Assembly (NCBI GenBank): GCA_937958995.1
Contig: CALGAP010000023.1
Span: forward strand, 310,001 to 374,000
Direction of reading: 5' to 3'
DNA: 64,000 bases
From: an uncultured Chitinophagaceae bacterium
GTDB taxonomy: Bacteria; Bacteroidota; Bacteroidia; Chitinophagales; Chitinophagaceae
The position numbers were made by a program, and so were the translations under genes. Below the pieces are notes generated by a model, which worked only from the letters and a program-made list of their open reading frames with translations, had not been told where the DNA came from and made no database searches. Below, piece by piece: positions 34,737 through 43,921 of this stretch; position 1 is the stretch's first letter; the number at the start of each line of letters is the position of its first letter.

Positions 34737-36977
34737 ATGGATTCTGTTGCAGCGATACCGAAGTATAATTTGAATGAGGACCAGGAAAAGAAGCTGATAC
34801 TCCGCGAATACCGTGCCCTTTTACGTGTTTTAAAACCCAAGTTAAAACCCGGCGATAAGGAACTGATACGCCGCGCATTTGAAATGGCGGCTGAGGCGCA
34901 TAAGACCATGCGCAGGAAAAGCGGCGAACCTTATATTCTTCACCCCCTGGCCGTGGCCCGTATTTGCGTTGAAGAGATCGGCCTGGGCGTACGCTCCACC
35001 ATTTGTTCATTACTGCACGATACTGTTGAAGATACCGACGTCACCCTCGAAGATGTGGAACGCGAATTCGGCACCGAAATCGCCCGCATTGTTGACGGTC
35101 TTACCAAGATATCGAACATCATTGATGTAAACGCTTCGCAGCAGGCAGAGAATTTCAAGAAAATTCTGCTTACGCTTACCGACGATCCGCGCGTCATACT
35201 GATCAAACTGGCCGACCGCCTGCACAATATGCGCACGCTCGACAGCATGAAGCGCGAAAAACAACTGAAGATCGCGTCGGAGACCGTGTACATTTATGCG
35301 CCGCTTTCGCACCGCATGGGTTTGTATAATATCAAGACCGAGCTGGAAGATCTTTCCATGAAATACCTGGAGCCGGACGCTTATCGCGAAATAGCGCGCA
35401 AACTGGCCGAGACAAAAAGAGAACGCTCGAGGTATATCAACGAATTCATTAAACCTATCAGGGAGAAACTGGAAAAGAACCATTTCGATTTTGAAATATA
35501 TGGCCGCCCGAAAAGTATTCACTCCATCTGGAACAAGATGAAGAAAAAAGGTGTGGCCTTCGAAGAAGTGTATGACCTGTTTGCCATTCGCGTTATCCTG
35601 AATGTTCCGCCCGAACAGGAAAAAGAAGCGTGCTGGAAAGTGTATTCGTTTATCACCGATGAATATACTCCTGCGCCCGAACGATTGCGCGACTGGCTGA
35701 GCAATCCCAAATCGAACGGATACGAAGCGCTGCACACTACTGTGATGGGTCCGCAGGGCAAATGGGTGGAAGTGCAGATTCGCACCAGGCGTATGAATGA
35801 AATTGCGGAAAAAGGTCTTGCCGCACACTGGAAATACAAAGAAGGCACCTCCGATGAAAGCCGTTTCGATAAATGGTTCCAGCAAATTCGCGAAGTGCTG
35901 AACGCGCAGGATGGCGATTCGGTAGATTTTCTGCAGGACTTCAAAACCAGTTTCCTGGCAGAAGAAATTTACGTATACACGCCAAAAGGCGATGTGAAAA
36001 TGCTGCCGGTTGACAGCACCGCGCTCGATTTTGCATTTGCCATTCACTCGGCCGTAGGTTCGCAGTGTATCGGCGCTAAGGTGAACCATAAGCTGGTACC
36101 CATCAGTCATAAACTGCGCAGCGGCGACCAGGTAGAGATTATTACTTCGGCCAAACAAAAGCCCAATGAAGACTGGCTGAATATAGTTGTTACCGCCAAG
36201 GCGAAAAGCAAGATCAAGGATGCGCTGAAAGAAGAGAAAAGAAAAGTGGCGGATGAAGGAAAATATATTCTGCAGCGTAAACTCGAGAATTTTGGCGCCG
36301 CCTTTAACCAGCACAACGTGGATGTGCTCACTGCTTTTTACAAACTTGCATCGCCACTCGATCTGTATTATAAGATTTCAATTAAACAGATCGATCTGAA
36401 AGAGCTCAAAGATTTTCATTTGCTGGGCGATAAACTGGAAGCGCCCAAGCCGATGAAGTTCGAGGTAAAGCATGAAGCACCCGCGCAGCCGAAAAAAGAC
36501 ACCGAGCTGATCATATTTGGAGAAAGCAGCGATAAGATCGTTTATACACTCGCCAACTGTTGTAAGCCCATTCCCGGCGACGACGTGTTTGGATTTGTGA
36601 GCACGGGAAAAGGTCTTACCATTCACCGCACCAATTGTCCCAATGCTACCAAGCTGCTGAGTAATTATGGTCACCGCGTGGTAAAAACAAAATGGGCCAA
36701 GAACAAAGAGATATCCTTCCTGACCGGTTTGAAAATTGTGGGTCTCGACGACGTGGGCGTTATCCATAAAATCACCAACCTGATCTCCGGTGAAATGAAG
36801 ATCAATATTGCCGCCATGACCATCGAAGCGCGCGAAGGATTGTTTCATGGCAATATCAAGGTGTATGTACATGACAAAGAAGAGCTTGATGAACTGGTAG
36901 ACAGGCTGAAGAAATTGTCGGGCATTGAGACGGTTGACAGGTACGATACGGAGGCAGGAGCGGGATTAACGAGTTAA
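34737..36977 (+). CDS. spoT: bifunctional (p)ppGpp synthetase/hydrolase (RelA/SpoT)
   Basis: Long RSH protein of 746 residues. The N-terminal hydrolase domain has the HD pair at 94-95 in LLHDTVEDTDV and RLHNMRTLDSM. The synthetase domain contains YGRPKSIHSIWNKM and EALHTTVMGPQGKWVEVQI; residues for both activities are retained, so it should make and degrade (p)ppGpp. TGS (about 400-465) and a C-terminal ACT domain (about 660-740) follow, the latter with VGLDDVGVIHKITNLISG. As I see only one such gene here, it probably governs the stringent response. Upstream lie the repeat and tRNA-Leu; purA follows with its own promoter. Confidence 0.96.
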   Translation: MDSVAAIPKYNLNEDQEKKLILREYRALLRVLKPKLKPGDKELIRRAFEMAAEAHKTMRRKSGEPYILHPLAVARICVEEIGLGVRSTICSLLHDTVEDTDVTLEDVEREFGTEIARIVDGLTKISNIIDVNASQQAENFKKILLTLTDDPRVILIKLADRLHNMRTLDSMKREKQLKIASETVYIYAPLSHRMGLYNIKTELEDLSMKYLEPDAYREIARKLAETKRERSRYINEFIKPIREKLEKNHFDFEIYGRPKSIHSIWNKMKKKGVAFEEVYDLFAIRVILNVPPEQEKEACWKVYSFITDEYTPAPERLRDWLSNPKSNGYEALHTTVMGPQGKWVEVQIRTRRMNEIAEKGLAAHWKYKEGTSDESRFDKWFQQIREVLNAQDGDSVDFLQDFKTSFLAEEIYVYTPKGDVKMLPVDSTALDFAFAIHSAVGSQCIGAKVNHKLVPISHKLRSGDQVEIITSAKQKPNEDWLNIVVTAKAKSKIKDALKEEKRKVADEGKYILQRKLENFGAAFNQHNVDVLTAFYKLASPLDLYYKISIKQIDLKELKDFHLLGDKLEAPKPMKFEVKHEAPAQPKKDTELIIFGESSDKIVYTLANCCKPIPGDDVFGFVSTGKGLTIHRTNCPNATKLLSNYGHRVVKTKWAKNKEISFLTGLKIVGLDDVGVIHKITNLISGEMKINIAAMTIEAREGLFHGNIKVYVHDKEELDELVDRLKKLSGIETVDRYDTEAGAGLTS

Positions 36978-36989
36978 CTGACACCGTTC

Positions 36990-37020
36990 TTGTTAACCCG
37001 CCAACATTCCCCTAATTTTG
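36990..37020 (+). promoter_or_regulatory. promoter of purA
   Basis: TTG (36990-36992), a 20-nt spacer and TAATTTTG (37013-37020) match the Bacteroidota consensus closely. The start codon is 35 nt downstream, so purA is not dependent on the upstream transcript. Confidence 0.75.
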
Positions 37021-37055
37021 CCCCCGCTTCCAGCAACTCATACAAAATTTTATTA

Positions 37056-38321
37056 ATGGTCGACGTTTTATTAGGCCTCCAATGGGGTGATGAAGGAAAA
37101 GGAAAGATTGTTGACTTTTTCGCTCCCGATTACGATATCATTGCCCGCTTCCAGGGCGGTCCCAATGCAGGACATACTTTATATGTAAACGACAAGAAGG
37201 TGGTGCTGCACCAGATACCTTCGGGTATTTTTCATGAAAACACCATCAATTTGGTAGGAAATGGCGTGGTGCTCGATGCGGTAACGCTGAAGAAAGAATG
37301 CGAGACCGTAGCCTCATTTGGTATCGATTTCCGTAAAAACCTGTATATATCTGAGCGCACCCACCTGATATTGCCCACACACCGTGCGCTGGATAAGGCT
37401 TCGGAAATTTCGAAGGGTAATGAAAAGATTGGTTCAACGCTGAAAGGCATTGGTCCGGCCTACATGGACAAAACGGGCAGAAATGGTTTGCGCGTGGGCG
37501 ACCTGCTGGATAAGAGTTTCACCACCCAGTATATCAAACTGCGCCTGAAACACCAGCGACTGCTCGATGGTTTGAACTTTCATGAAGATATCAGCGCCTG
37601 GGAGGAAGAGTTTTTTGAAGCGATCGAATTCATGCGCCAGTTCAAGATTGTGAACGGGGAGTATTTCATCAACGAAAAAATTCAACAGGGAAAGAAAGTG
37701 CTGGCTGAAGGTGCGCAGGGAAGTATGCTCGACGTTGACTTTGGTACATTTCCCTTTGTTACTTCGTCTAATACTATATCTGCCGGTGTTTGTACCGGTT
37801 TGGGCGTAGCCCCGCAAAAGATCAGGGAAGTGATCGGCGTTACCAAGGCATATTGCACCAGGGTAGGCAGCGGGCCCTTCCCCACTGAGCTCACGGATGC
37901 GACAGGTGAAGAACTGCGCCGTATCGGTTCAGAATTTGGCGCCACCACCGGCCGCCCCCGCCGTTGCGGATGGATTGACCTGGTTGCGTTGAAATTTGCC
38001 TGTATGGTTAACGGCGTCACTAAACTGGTGATGACCAAGGCCGACGTGCTGGACGCTTTCGAGGAATTAAAAGTTTGTACATCTTATATAGTAAACGGTA
38101 AGAAAACTGACGCGGTTCCTTTCCAGATGACCCGCGTCACAATAGAGCCGGAATGGGAAACTTTTAAAGGCTGGAAGACAGATACCTCGTCGTGCCGGAC
38201 GGCAGCTGAACTTCCTGGCGCTATGAAGCCTTATGTATCATTCATAAACGAATACCTGGGCGTTTCGATCAACTATATTTCCAATGGTCCCGGGCGGGAA
38301 CAATTGATAAAAATTCAGTAG
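37056..38321 (+). CDS. purA: adenylosuccinate synthase
   Basis: GTP-dependent ligase of 421 residues joining IMP and aspartate, the first step from IMP to AMP. It begins MVDVLLGLQWGDEGKGKIVD, with the catalytic Asp in WGDEGKGK and His in GGPNAGHT. Later motifs include GIGPAYMDKTGRNGLRVGD, EGAQGSMLDVDFGTFPFVT, TTGRPRRCGWIDL and the C-terminal ISNGPGR. The start at 37056 is chosen because the upstream-extended frame would run through the promoter. The length is standard. Confidence 0.97.
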   Translation: MVDVLLGLQWGDEGKGKIVDFFAPDYDIIARFQGGPNAGHTLYVNDKKVVLHQIPSGIFHENTINLVGNGVVLDAVTLKKECETVASFGIDFRKNLYISERTHLILPTHRALDKASEISKGNEKIGSTLKGIGPAYMDKTGRNGLRVGDLLDKSFTTQYIKLRLKHQRLLDGLNFHEDISAWEEEFFEAIEFMRQFKIVNGEYFINEKIQQGKKVLAEGAQGSMLDVDFGTFPFVTSSNTISAGVCTGLGVAPQKIREVIGVTKAYCTRVGSGPFPTELTDATGEELRRIGSEFGATTGRPRRCGWIDLVALKFACMVNGVTKLVMTKADVLDAFEELKVCTSYIVNGKKTDAVPFQMTRVTIEPEWETFKGWKTDTSSCRTAAELPGAMKPYVSFINEYLGVSINYISNGPGREQLIKIQ

Positions 38322-38415
38322 TTTCCTTATAGCGATTTGTCAGCAAAAAATTTTTTTATAAAATTTGGCGAATTAAAAACTTCGCCCAAATTTTACAATT
38401 CAATCTTACCAGACT

Positions 38416-38865
38416 ATGGCAGCAAAAGCTAATAAAAGCACCGGAAAAAATTCTGCACCAAAGTCTTCTAAGGAAACTCCTAAGAAAGGCGCGGCAAAAT
38501 CGAAGAAAGAAGAGGAAATAGATAACGAAGAAGAGGACTTTGAAGATGATGAACTTGAAGTGTCACCAAAAGCGTCTAAAAAAGGTGGTAAAGCTTCTTC
38601 GAAGAAAAAAGCTGATGACGATGATGATGATGATGACGACGATTTTGATGTGGACGAAGTAGATGATTGGGATAAGCCAGAGGAGGAAGATGACTGGGAT
38701 CCCGACTTCGAAGAGTTTGACCTGCCCAAATCAAAAGTGAAGAAAGGTGGCGGAGGCAAAAAAGGCAAGGGCGATGACGATGATGACCTGGGCTTCGACG
38801 ATGAGTTTAAAGACATGGATCTCTTTAATGATAGTGGTTTTGATGACGAGGAAGACGACTTTTAA
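38416..38865 (+). CDS. Lys/Asp-rich low-complexity protein
   Basis: Protein of 149 residues made of alternating basic and acidic blocks: a Lys/Ala/Ser-rich N-terminus (1-30), an acidic stretch (31-48), a Lys-rich block (52-65), a run of ten Asp near 67-76, DEVDDWDKPEEEDDWDPDF, another Lys/Gly block (about 105-118), and an acidic tail (DSGFDDEEDDF). It has no fold-forming core, signal peptide or membrane segment, so it is probably intrinsically disordered. The Lys blocks recall histone-H1-like proteins; the Asp/Trp blocks argue against simple DNA binding. It lies 8 bp before pabB. A bulged AAATTTGG/CCAAATTT hairpin precedes it. Confidence 0.8.
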   Translation: MAAKANKSTGKNSAPKSSKETPKKGAAKSKKEEEIDNEEEDFEDDELEVSPKASKKGGKASSKKKADDDDDDDDDDFDVDEVDDWDKPEEEDDWDPDFEEFDLPKSKVKKGGGGKKGKGDDDDDLGFDDEFKDMDLFNDSGFDDEEDDF

Positions 38866-38873
38866 CTGCGATT

Positions 38874-40175
38874 GTGAGCAGACATTTCTTATCATTTCCC
38901 ATAACTGATTTTCACTCTACAAGAATGCAAATGTTGAATTGGGCTAACCAGTTCAACATTTGTTCTTTGCTGGATAACCAGCAGTACCAGCTTCCTCATC
39001 ACAGTATCGAATGCCTTGTGGCCGCCGGCGCCCGTAGCACGGTAGAAGCATCAGCCGGAAAAGCCCTCGATCAATTATCGTCGTTTAGCCGGCAACACCC
39101 CGACTGGTTATTTGGTCACCTTGCCTACGATCTCAAAAATGAACTGGAGCCGCTGCACAGTGCACATCCCGATGGTATCGGCTTTCCCGACCTTTTCTTT
39201 TTTGTGCCGGAGGTAATTGTACAGCTAAGTTTTGATGCCATCAGTATCGGCGCATTGGGCAACAATCACGAAGAAATCTACAGGCAGATTATTTCAATGC
39301 CTGTATCTGCTGCCAGTTCGCATCCTCCCATATCCATTCAAAGCAGGCTGAGCAAGGAAGAATATATCGAGATCATCCGCCGGCTGAAGCAGCATATACT
39401 GCGCGGCGATTGTTACGAAATCAATTTTTGCCAGGAATTTTTTGCGGAGAATGTTTCGCTCGAACCGGTTTCGGTTTATCGTTCACTTTGTAAAATGTCT
39501 CCGAATCCTTTCGCCGCATTTTACAAACTCAACGACAAATTTCTTCTATGCGCCAGCCCCGAGCGCTACCTGAAAAAAACAGGCGATCATATTTTCTCCC
39601 AGCCTATTAAGGGCACCTGGCAAAGAAATCCGATTGACGCCGAGCAGGACCAGGCAAACAAAGACTTACTCTATCACTCGGCCAAGGACCGCTCTGAAAA
39701 TGTAATGATTGTAGACCTGGTACGCAACGATCTTTCCCGCATTTGTGAAGAAGGTTCGGTGAAGGTGGACGAACTGTTTGGTATTTATACTTTCCCGCAG
39801 GTGCATCAAATGATCTCCACCATCACTGGAAAGCTAAGGCCTGGTGTTGGTTTCATTGAAGCCGTGAGGGCCAGTTTCCCCATGGGTTCGATGACCGGTG
39901 CGCCCAAGCGACGCGTACTGGAGCTGATAGAACAGTACGAAAACACACGCCGAGGCATGTTTTCCGGTGCTCTCGGCTATATAACCCCCGACGGCGATTT
40001 TGATTTCAACGTTATTATCCGCAGTCTTCTTTACAATGCCACCCGCCGCTATTTATCCTTCCCTGCCGGCTCGGGCATTACCTTTTACAGCGATCCCGAA
40101 AATGAATACGAAGAATGTTTGCTGAAAGTAGCGGCCATTAAGAAAGTGCTCGGGGCTGTTTCGGGTGCGAGGTAG
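38874..40175 (+). CDS. pabB: aminodeoxychorismate synthase component I (PabB-like)
   Basis: Chorismate-binding enzyme of 433 residues that makes 4-amino-4-deoxychorismate for folate synthesis, or possibly anthranilate. It starts at GTG (38874); a later ATG at 38925 would cut into the conserved N-terminal FLSFP region. Motifs: CASPERYLKK, QPIKGTWQR, SAKDRSENVMIVDLVRNDL, SMTGAPKRRV and ALGYITPDGDFDFNVIIR. Lys in PIKGT, where anthranilate synthases have PIAGT, favours PabB. The glutaminase PabA is not in the window. Confidence 0.88.
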   Translation: MSRHFLSFPITDFHSTRMQMLNWANQFNICSLLDNQQYQLPHHSIECLVAAGARSTVEASAGKALDQLSSFSRQHPDWLFGHLAYDLKNELEPLHSAHPDGIGFPDLFFFVPEVIVQLSFDAISIGALGNNHEEIYRQIISMPVSAASSHPPISIQSRLSKEEYIEIIRRLKQHILRGDCYEINFCQEFFAENVSLEPVSVYRSLCKMSPNPFAAFYKLNDKFLLCASPERYLKKTGDHIFSQPIKGTWQRNPIDAEQDQANKDLLYHSAKDRSENVMIVDLVRNDLSRICEEGSVKVDELFGIYTFPQVHQMISTITGKLRPGVGFIEAVRASFPMGSMTGAPKRRVLELIEQYENTRRGMFSGALGYITPDGDFDFNVIIRSLLYNATRRYLSFPAGSGITFYSDPENEYEECLLKVAAIKKVLGAVSGAR

Positions 40176-40326
40176 TTTCGGTTTTCGGGTTGAGCGGCGG
40201 TGTAGGGTGTAACTGAGGAGGTATCTAAAAAAAATCGGGTTTCGGATGCTGGCCTTCGGGTTGTTCCGCGCTGGCAAACGCTTTTAGAACAAAAGAACCC
40301 GAACCCCACAACCCGAAACCCGAAAC
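40176..40326. repeat. intergenic inverted repeat, GGGTTTCGGGTT family
   Basis: Arms at 40176-40192 and 40310-40326 (17 nt) match with one mismatch. Inside are further CGGGTTTCGG and CCCGAACCCC stretches. It fills the gap between convergent pabB and the transglycosylase gene. Confidence 0.75.
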
Positions 40327-40343
40327 ACATCATCACGCCACCG

Positions 40344-41417
40344 TTACTTGTTGGCCGTTGCCGAGCTCAACAGCATCTGCACAGACTCGTTCAGGATGAT
40401 AAATTTATTGGCGTTGAACAATTCCATTTTATCGGCAGGCAATTTCAGTTCGTAGATATTGTCGGCACTGGCCATCTTCTTGTCAAAGTCGGGGTTGTAA
40501 CGGTCAAAATCAGCCTGGTCCATCAGAATGTTTTTGGCGATAGCCGCTGAATAATATTTACCCGAAATGATGGCACTGCGGGCATTGTTGGCCTCCTCGG
40601 CGGTGAGGCGGCGGTTCAGCAGGTAAGTAGCCGTAACGCCGATCTGGGCGGTGGCTTCTTCCTTGGTCAGCGTGGTCACGCTGCCCTGGCCCTCGAATAT
40701 ATAGTGGGTGCTGATGTACTTCTTCACGTGGTTGCGCGACTCAGCCGGCAAAAAATATTGCAGGTCCCAGAAGTTGCGGCTGCCCTTTGCCTTCTTGATG
40801 GCGCTGTACACCACGCCAGGACCACCATTATAAGCGGCGATCACCAGCAGCCAGTCACCAAATTCATTATACAGGTCGCGCAGGTACCTGGCGGCTGCAT
40901 GGGTGCTTTTCAAAAAGTCTTTGCGCTCGTCCTTTGTCTTGGTGATCTTCAAACCAAAAATACGCGCGGTCTCGGCCATAAACTGCCAGGGGCCAACGGC
41001 GCCCACCCTCGATACGGCCGTGGGTTTCAGCTTAGATTCGATTACAGCCAGGTATTTCAGCTCGGTGGGGAGACCATATTTAGTAAATATGGCGTCGATG
41101 GTATTGAAATAAGGCATCGCCCAGCTCTTCATTTCCAGAAGATCTGCGCTGTATTTCTCCATATAATCCTGCACAAAAGTGATGGCGCGGGGATTCAGAC
41201 GAATACCATTCGAGCTTCCCTCGAACAGTTCGGCGAACTCGGACCTGGGATTAACTGAGTCCGCTACCTTTCCGGGCAACATCATCACATCAGTGAGAAT
41301 CACCCTGTTAGGTTTTGTAATTTGGCCAGCCGGGAGAGAGGGGTGTTCTTTATATCCCATGCTCAACCAGGCTATACCAAGAATAGCTGCAATTAAGAAT
41401 AGCTTTCGTTTCATCAT
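40344..41417 (-). CDS. lytic transglycosylase (MltD-like SLT domain)
   Basis: Exported murein hydrolase of 357 residues. An N-terminal signal anchor (KRKLFLIAAILGIAWLSMG) is followed by the SLT domain (about 95-240). The catalytic Glu lies in LAVIESKLKPTAVSRVGAVG and is followed by GPWQFM and AAYNGGPG, the standard SLT motifs. A C-terminal region of about 110 residues (TYLLNRRLTAEEA onward) has no LysM repeat I can identify. Tandem ATG codons at 41417 and 41414 could start it. It cleaves the MurNAc-GlcNAc bond of peptidoglycan. It follows gatA on the same strand with a 112-bp gap. Confidence 0.9.
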   Translation of the reverse strand: MMKRKLFLIAAILGIAWLSMGYKEHPSLPAGQITKPNRVILTDVMMLPGKVADSVNPRSEFAELFEGSSNGIRLNPRAITFVQDYMEKYSADLLEMKSWAMPYFNTIDAIFTKYGLPTELKYLAVIESKLKPTAVSRVGAVGPWQFMAETARIFGLKITKTKDERKDFLKSTHAAARYLRDLYNEFGDWLLVIAAYNGGPGVVYSAIKKAKGSRNFWDLQYFLPAESRNHVKKYISTHYIFEGQGSVTTLTKEEATAQIGVTATYLLNRRLTAEEANNARSAIISGKYYSAAIAKNILMDQADFDRYNPDFDKKMASADNIYELKLPADKMELFNANKFIILNESVQMLLSSATANK

Positions 41418-41529
41418 CGTTTTTTTAGCACAACAATGCCGACCCACAGGTATGGATTAAAGAAACGGATGATGTTTTTTATAGGATGGATGTTCTGAAG
41501 AGCAGTATGGCAAACCGGGGGTCGTAGAG

Positions 41530-43008
41530 TTAGGGCTTTTCATGGTGACCGGCGACACTATACTGGCGTATCCACTGGTGGGATATCGACAGTAAAGATA
41601 GTTCGCAGAATTGGTTTGTCATAATCTGCAGGCCAAACGGAATGCCATTACTGTGCCAAAAAAGCGGGATAGAAATGGAGGGAATACCGGTAAGATTTGC
41701 AAAAACTGTAAAAATGTCAGCTAAATACATCGAAATGGGGTCATCGAGCTTCTCACCGAGTCTAAAAGCGGGACTAGGGGAAGTGGGTAGAATGATAGCG
41801 TCGTAGGTATTGAAAACCAGTTTGGTTTTTGCCGTAAGTAGTTGTCTTACTTGCTGCGCTTTCGTAAAATACGCATCGTAATAACCCGCGCTCAGGACAA
41901 ATGTTCCCAGCATGATACGGCGCTTAACTTCCTTGCCAAAACCGGCAGACCTTGTGTCACGATAAAGGTCTGTTAATTCAAACTTTTTTTCCACATCCTT
42001 CGAATACCCATTTACCCTGAATCCATAGCAGATGCCGTCATAACGGGCCAGGTTGGAGCTGGCTTCGGCGGTGGTAAGTATATAATAGGCAGGAACTATG
42101 TAGTCAAGATATTCGAAATCAACAGCTTCTACTGTGTGGCCATCTGCGCGGAGCTGTTGGACAAACTCGTTCATCGATTTTTTTACTTCCGGGTCGAGGG
42201 CGGGGCTTTCCAGGGCCTCTTTGAAGTAGGCTATGCGGTACTTCCGGCCGCTGTTGTCCAGCAGCCTGGAATATGGATCCACTTTCACCGGCGCGCTGGT
42301 GCTGTCGAATTCGTCTGCCCCGGCAATTACCTCCAGCACGAGGGCCACATCGGGCACGTTGTGGGCGAAAATGCCGATCTGGTCGAAAGAGGAGGCATAG
42401 GCGATGACCCCGTAACGCGAGATACGGCCATAGGTAGGCTTCAGTCCAACAATGCCACAGAAATCTGCAGGCTGTCTCACTGAGCCGCCGGTATCGGTGC
42501 CCAGGCTCACCATGCAGAGGCCCGCCTGTACGGCTACGGCCGACCCGCCAGAAGAGCCGCCCGGCACCCGCTGGTTGTCGATGGCGTTGAGCACGGGCCC
42601 ATAGGCAGAATTCTCGTTGGTGGAGCCCATCGCAAATTCGTCGCAGTTGGTGGAACCGATAATGATGGCTTCTTCCGCCAGCAGTCTTTCCACCGCGGTG
42701 GCGTTATAGATAGCCGTAAATTTTTCCAGGATTTTTGAAGCCGCGGTAAGCTTGTGGTCTTTGTAGCTGATCACATCTTTGATGGCTACTACCACGCCAT
42801 GAAGGCGGCCCATCCTCTTGCCCGCCTTGCGCGCGGCATCTAACTGGCGCGCACGTTCGAGCGCCTCTTCACCATATACATCAAGATAGGCGTTGAGGTG
42901 TCGGTTGCGTTCAATTTGTTGCAGGAAAAACTCTACCGCCGCAATACAGGAGGTAGTACCATTCGTGAGGTCGGAATGATATTGCGCTATTGAATCGTAT
43001 TTAAACAA
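41530..43008 (-). CDS. gatA: glutamyl-tRNA(Gln) amidotransferase subunit A
   Basis: Amidase-signature protein of 492 residues supplying ammonia to convert Glu-tRNA(Gln) to Gln-tRNA(Gln). The Ser-cisSer-Lys triad is visible: K77 in VVVAIKDVIS, cis-Ser near 152 in GGSSGGSAVAV and nucleophile S176 in TGGSVRQPADFCG. The N-terminal helical region contains the family motif LNAYLDVYGEEALERA. The length is standard. gatB and gatC are not adjacent. It lies 61 bp downstream of tatA on the same strand. Confidence 0.95.
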   Translation of the reverse strand: MFKYDSIAQYHSDLTNGTTSCIAAVEFFLQQIERNRHLNAYLDVYGEEALERARQLDAARKAGKRMGRLHGVVVAIKDVISYKDHKLTAASKILEKFTAIYNATAVERLLAEEAIIIGSTNCDEFAMGSTNENSAYGPVLNAIDNQRVPGGSSGGSAVAVQAGLCMVSLGTDTGGSVRQPADFCGIVGLKPTYGRISRYGVIAYASSFDQIGIFAHNVPDVALVLEVIAGADEFDSTSAPVKVDPYSRLLDNSGRKYRIAYFKEALESPALDPEVKKSMNEFVQQLRADGHTVEAVDFEYLDYIVPAYYILTTAEASSNLARYDGICYGFRVNGYSKDVEKKFELTDLYRDTRSAGFGKEVKRRIMLGTFVLSAGYYDAYFTKAQQVRQLLTAKTKLVFNTYDAIILPTSPSPAFRLGEKLDDPISMYLADIFTVFANLTGIPSISIPLFWHSNGIPFGLQIMTNQFCELSLLSISHQWIRQYSVAGHHEKP

Positions 43009-43069
43009 TTCTTGTTACCGGCTTTGAAGACAAAACGGTTGGGCGTACTGACAGAAAGCTGTACTAACG

Positions 43070-43306
43070 TTATTGTACAGTCGAAGAAGAGGAAGTGGTC
43101 TGTTGCTTTTTATCCTTTTCGCTCATGCCTTCTTCGATTTCCTTCTTCACGTTATTCTTCGCGTCGTTGAACTCACGGATTCCTTTTCCGATGCCGCGCA
43201 TGAATTCAGGAATTTTACGGCCACCAAAAAGTACCAGAACCGCCAACACGATCAGCACCCACTCTGTACCACCAGGCATGCTTAAGAACAGCAATATGCT
43301 TGACAT
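43070..43306 (-). CDS. tatA: Sec-independent translocase subunit TatA/TatE
   Basis: Protein of 78 residues. It has a short N-terminus, a single TM helix (about 15-30), the hinge FGGRKIPE, an amphipathic helix (FMRGIGKGIREFNDA) and a charged, Ser/Thr-rich tail. It forms the pore of the twin-arginine system with TatC. Proteins at 56030 and 57693 carry twin-arginine-like starts and may be clients. It is probably co-transcribed with gatA. tatC is not in the window. Confidence 0.95.
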   Translation of the reverse strand: MSSILLFLSMPGGTEWVLIVLAVLVLFGGRKIPEFMRGIGKGIREFNDAKNNVKKEIEEGMSEKDKKQQTTSSSSTVQ

Positions 43307-43399
43307 GATAATCGATTTAAATAGTTAGACTGCGAATTTACGTGAAAAGGCTTGAAATGCACTCAAAAAGGCGGGGAATGCAATAAATAAAAACCGTGA

Positions 43400-43445
43400 A
43401 AATAAAAGGACGAAATCCGAATGACAGATCCGGATTTCGTCCTTT
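43400..43445 (-). terminator. rho-independent terminator of rplS
   Basis: Perfect 15-bp stem (43405-43419 and 43431-43445) with an 11-nt loop, 27 bp after the rplS stop, with a T-rich minus-strand tail (TTTTATTTT). Confidence 0.85.
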
Positions 43446-43472
43446 AACGTTGGAACTATAAATAGTTATATC

Positions 43473-43853
43473 TTATTGAGCAACTGTTGCTGAGGTGTGG
43501 CTCACGTTTCTCTTTTCCTTGATACGAGCGCTCTTACCGCTACGTTGACGGAGGAAATACAACCTGGCGCGACGAACACGGCCGGTCTTGTTCACCTCGA
43601 TAGAATCGATGTTGGGAGAATACAGGGGGAAAGTCCTTTCCACGCCAACACCATCAGAAATCTTACGTACTGTGAATGTGGCGGTATGGCCGGTTCCCTG
43701 GCGTTTGATCACATCGCCGCGGAAGCTCTGGATACGTTCTTTGCCACCTTCAATGATCTTATAGTTAACGGTAACATTGTCACCGGCTTTGAATTTCGGG
43801 AATTCTTTCTTGCCTGTCAACGTCTCGTGTACATATTGAACAGCTGCATTCAT
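43473..43853 (-). CDS. rplS: 50S ribosomal protein L19
   Basis: Ribosomal protein of 126 residues at the 30S-50S interface. It begins MNAAVQYVHETL, then KFKAGDNVTVNYKIIEGGKE, the conserved RIQSFRGDVIKRQGTG core and FPLYSPNIDSIEV. The ATG at 43853 is preferred over a TTG three codons upstream. The C-terminal RIKEKRNVSHTSATVAQ is an extension common in Bacteroidota. A perfect -7 element lies 22 nt upstream and a strong terminator follows. Confidence 0.97.
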   Translation of the reverse strand: MNAAVQYVHETLTGKKEFPKFKAGDNVTVNYKIIEGGKERIQSFRGDVIKRQGTGHTATFTVRKISDGVGVERTFPLYSPNIDSIEVNKTGRVRRARLYFLRQRSGKSARIKEKRNVSHTSATVAQ

Positions 43854-43875
43854 AACTTTCAATTTTAACGGGTGG

Positions 43876-43883
43876 CAAAGGTA
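43876..43883 (-). promoter_or_regulatory. -7 promoter element of rplS
   Basis: TACCTTTG on the minus strand matches TAnnTTTG exactly, 22 nt before the ATG. No convincing TTG -33 element was found. Confidence 0.55.
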
Positions 43884-43921
43884 GTTGAAATAGTTTGTAT
43901 TTCTGAGATTTTACCCCTTAA

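Noticed and set aside
34449..34768. ORFs over tRNA-Leu
   Set aside because: They translate the tRNA and an adjacent repeat; no protein features.
35010..36314. 434-codon ORF antisense to the (p)ppGpp synthetase gene
   Set aside because: Aromatic-rich, unfold-like sequence fully covered by a well-supported gene.
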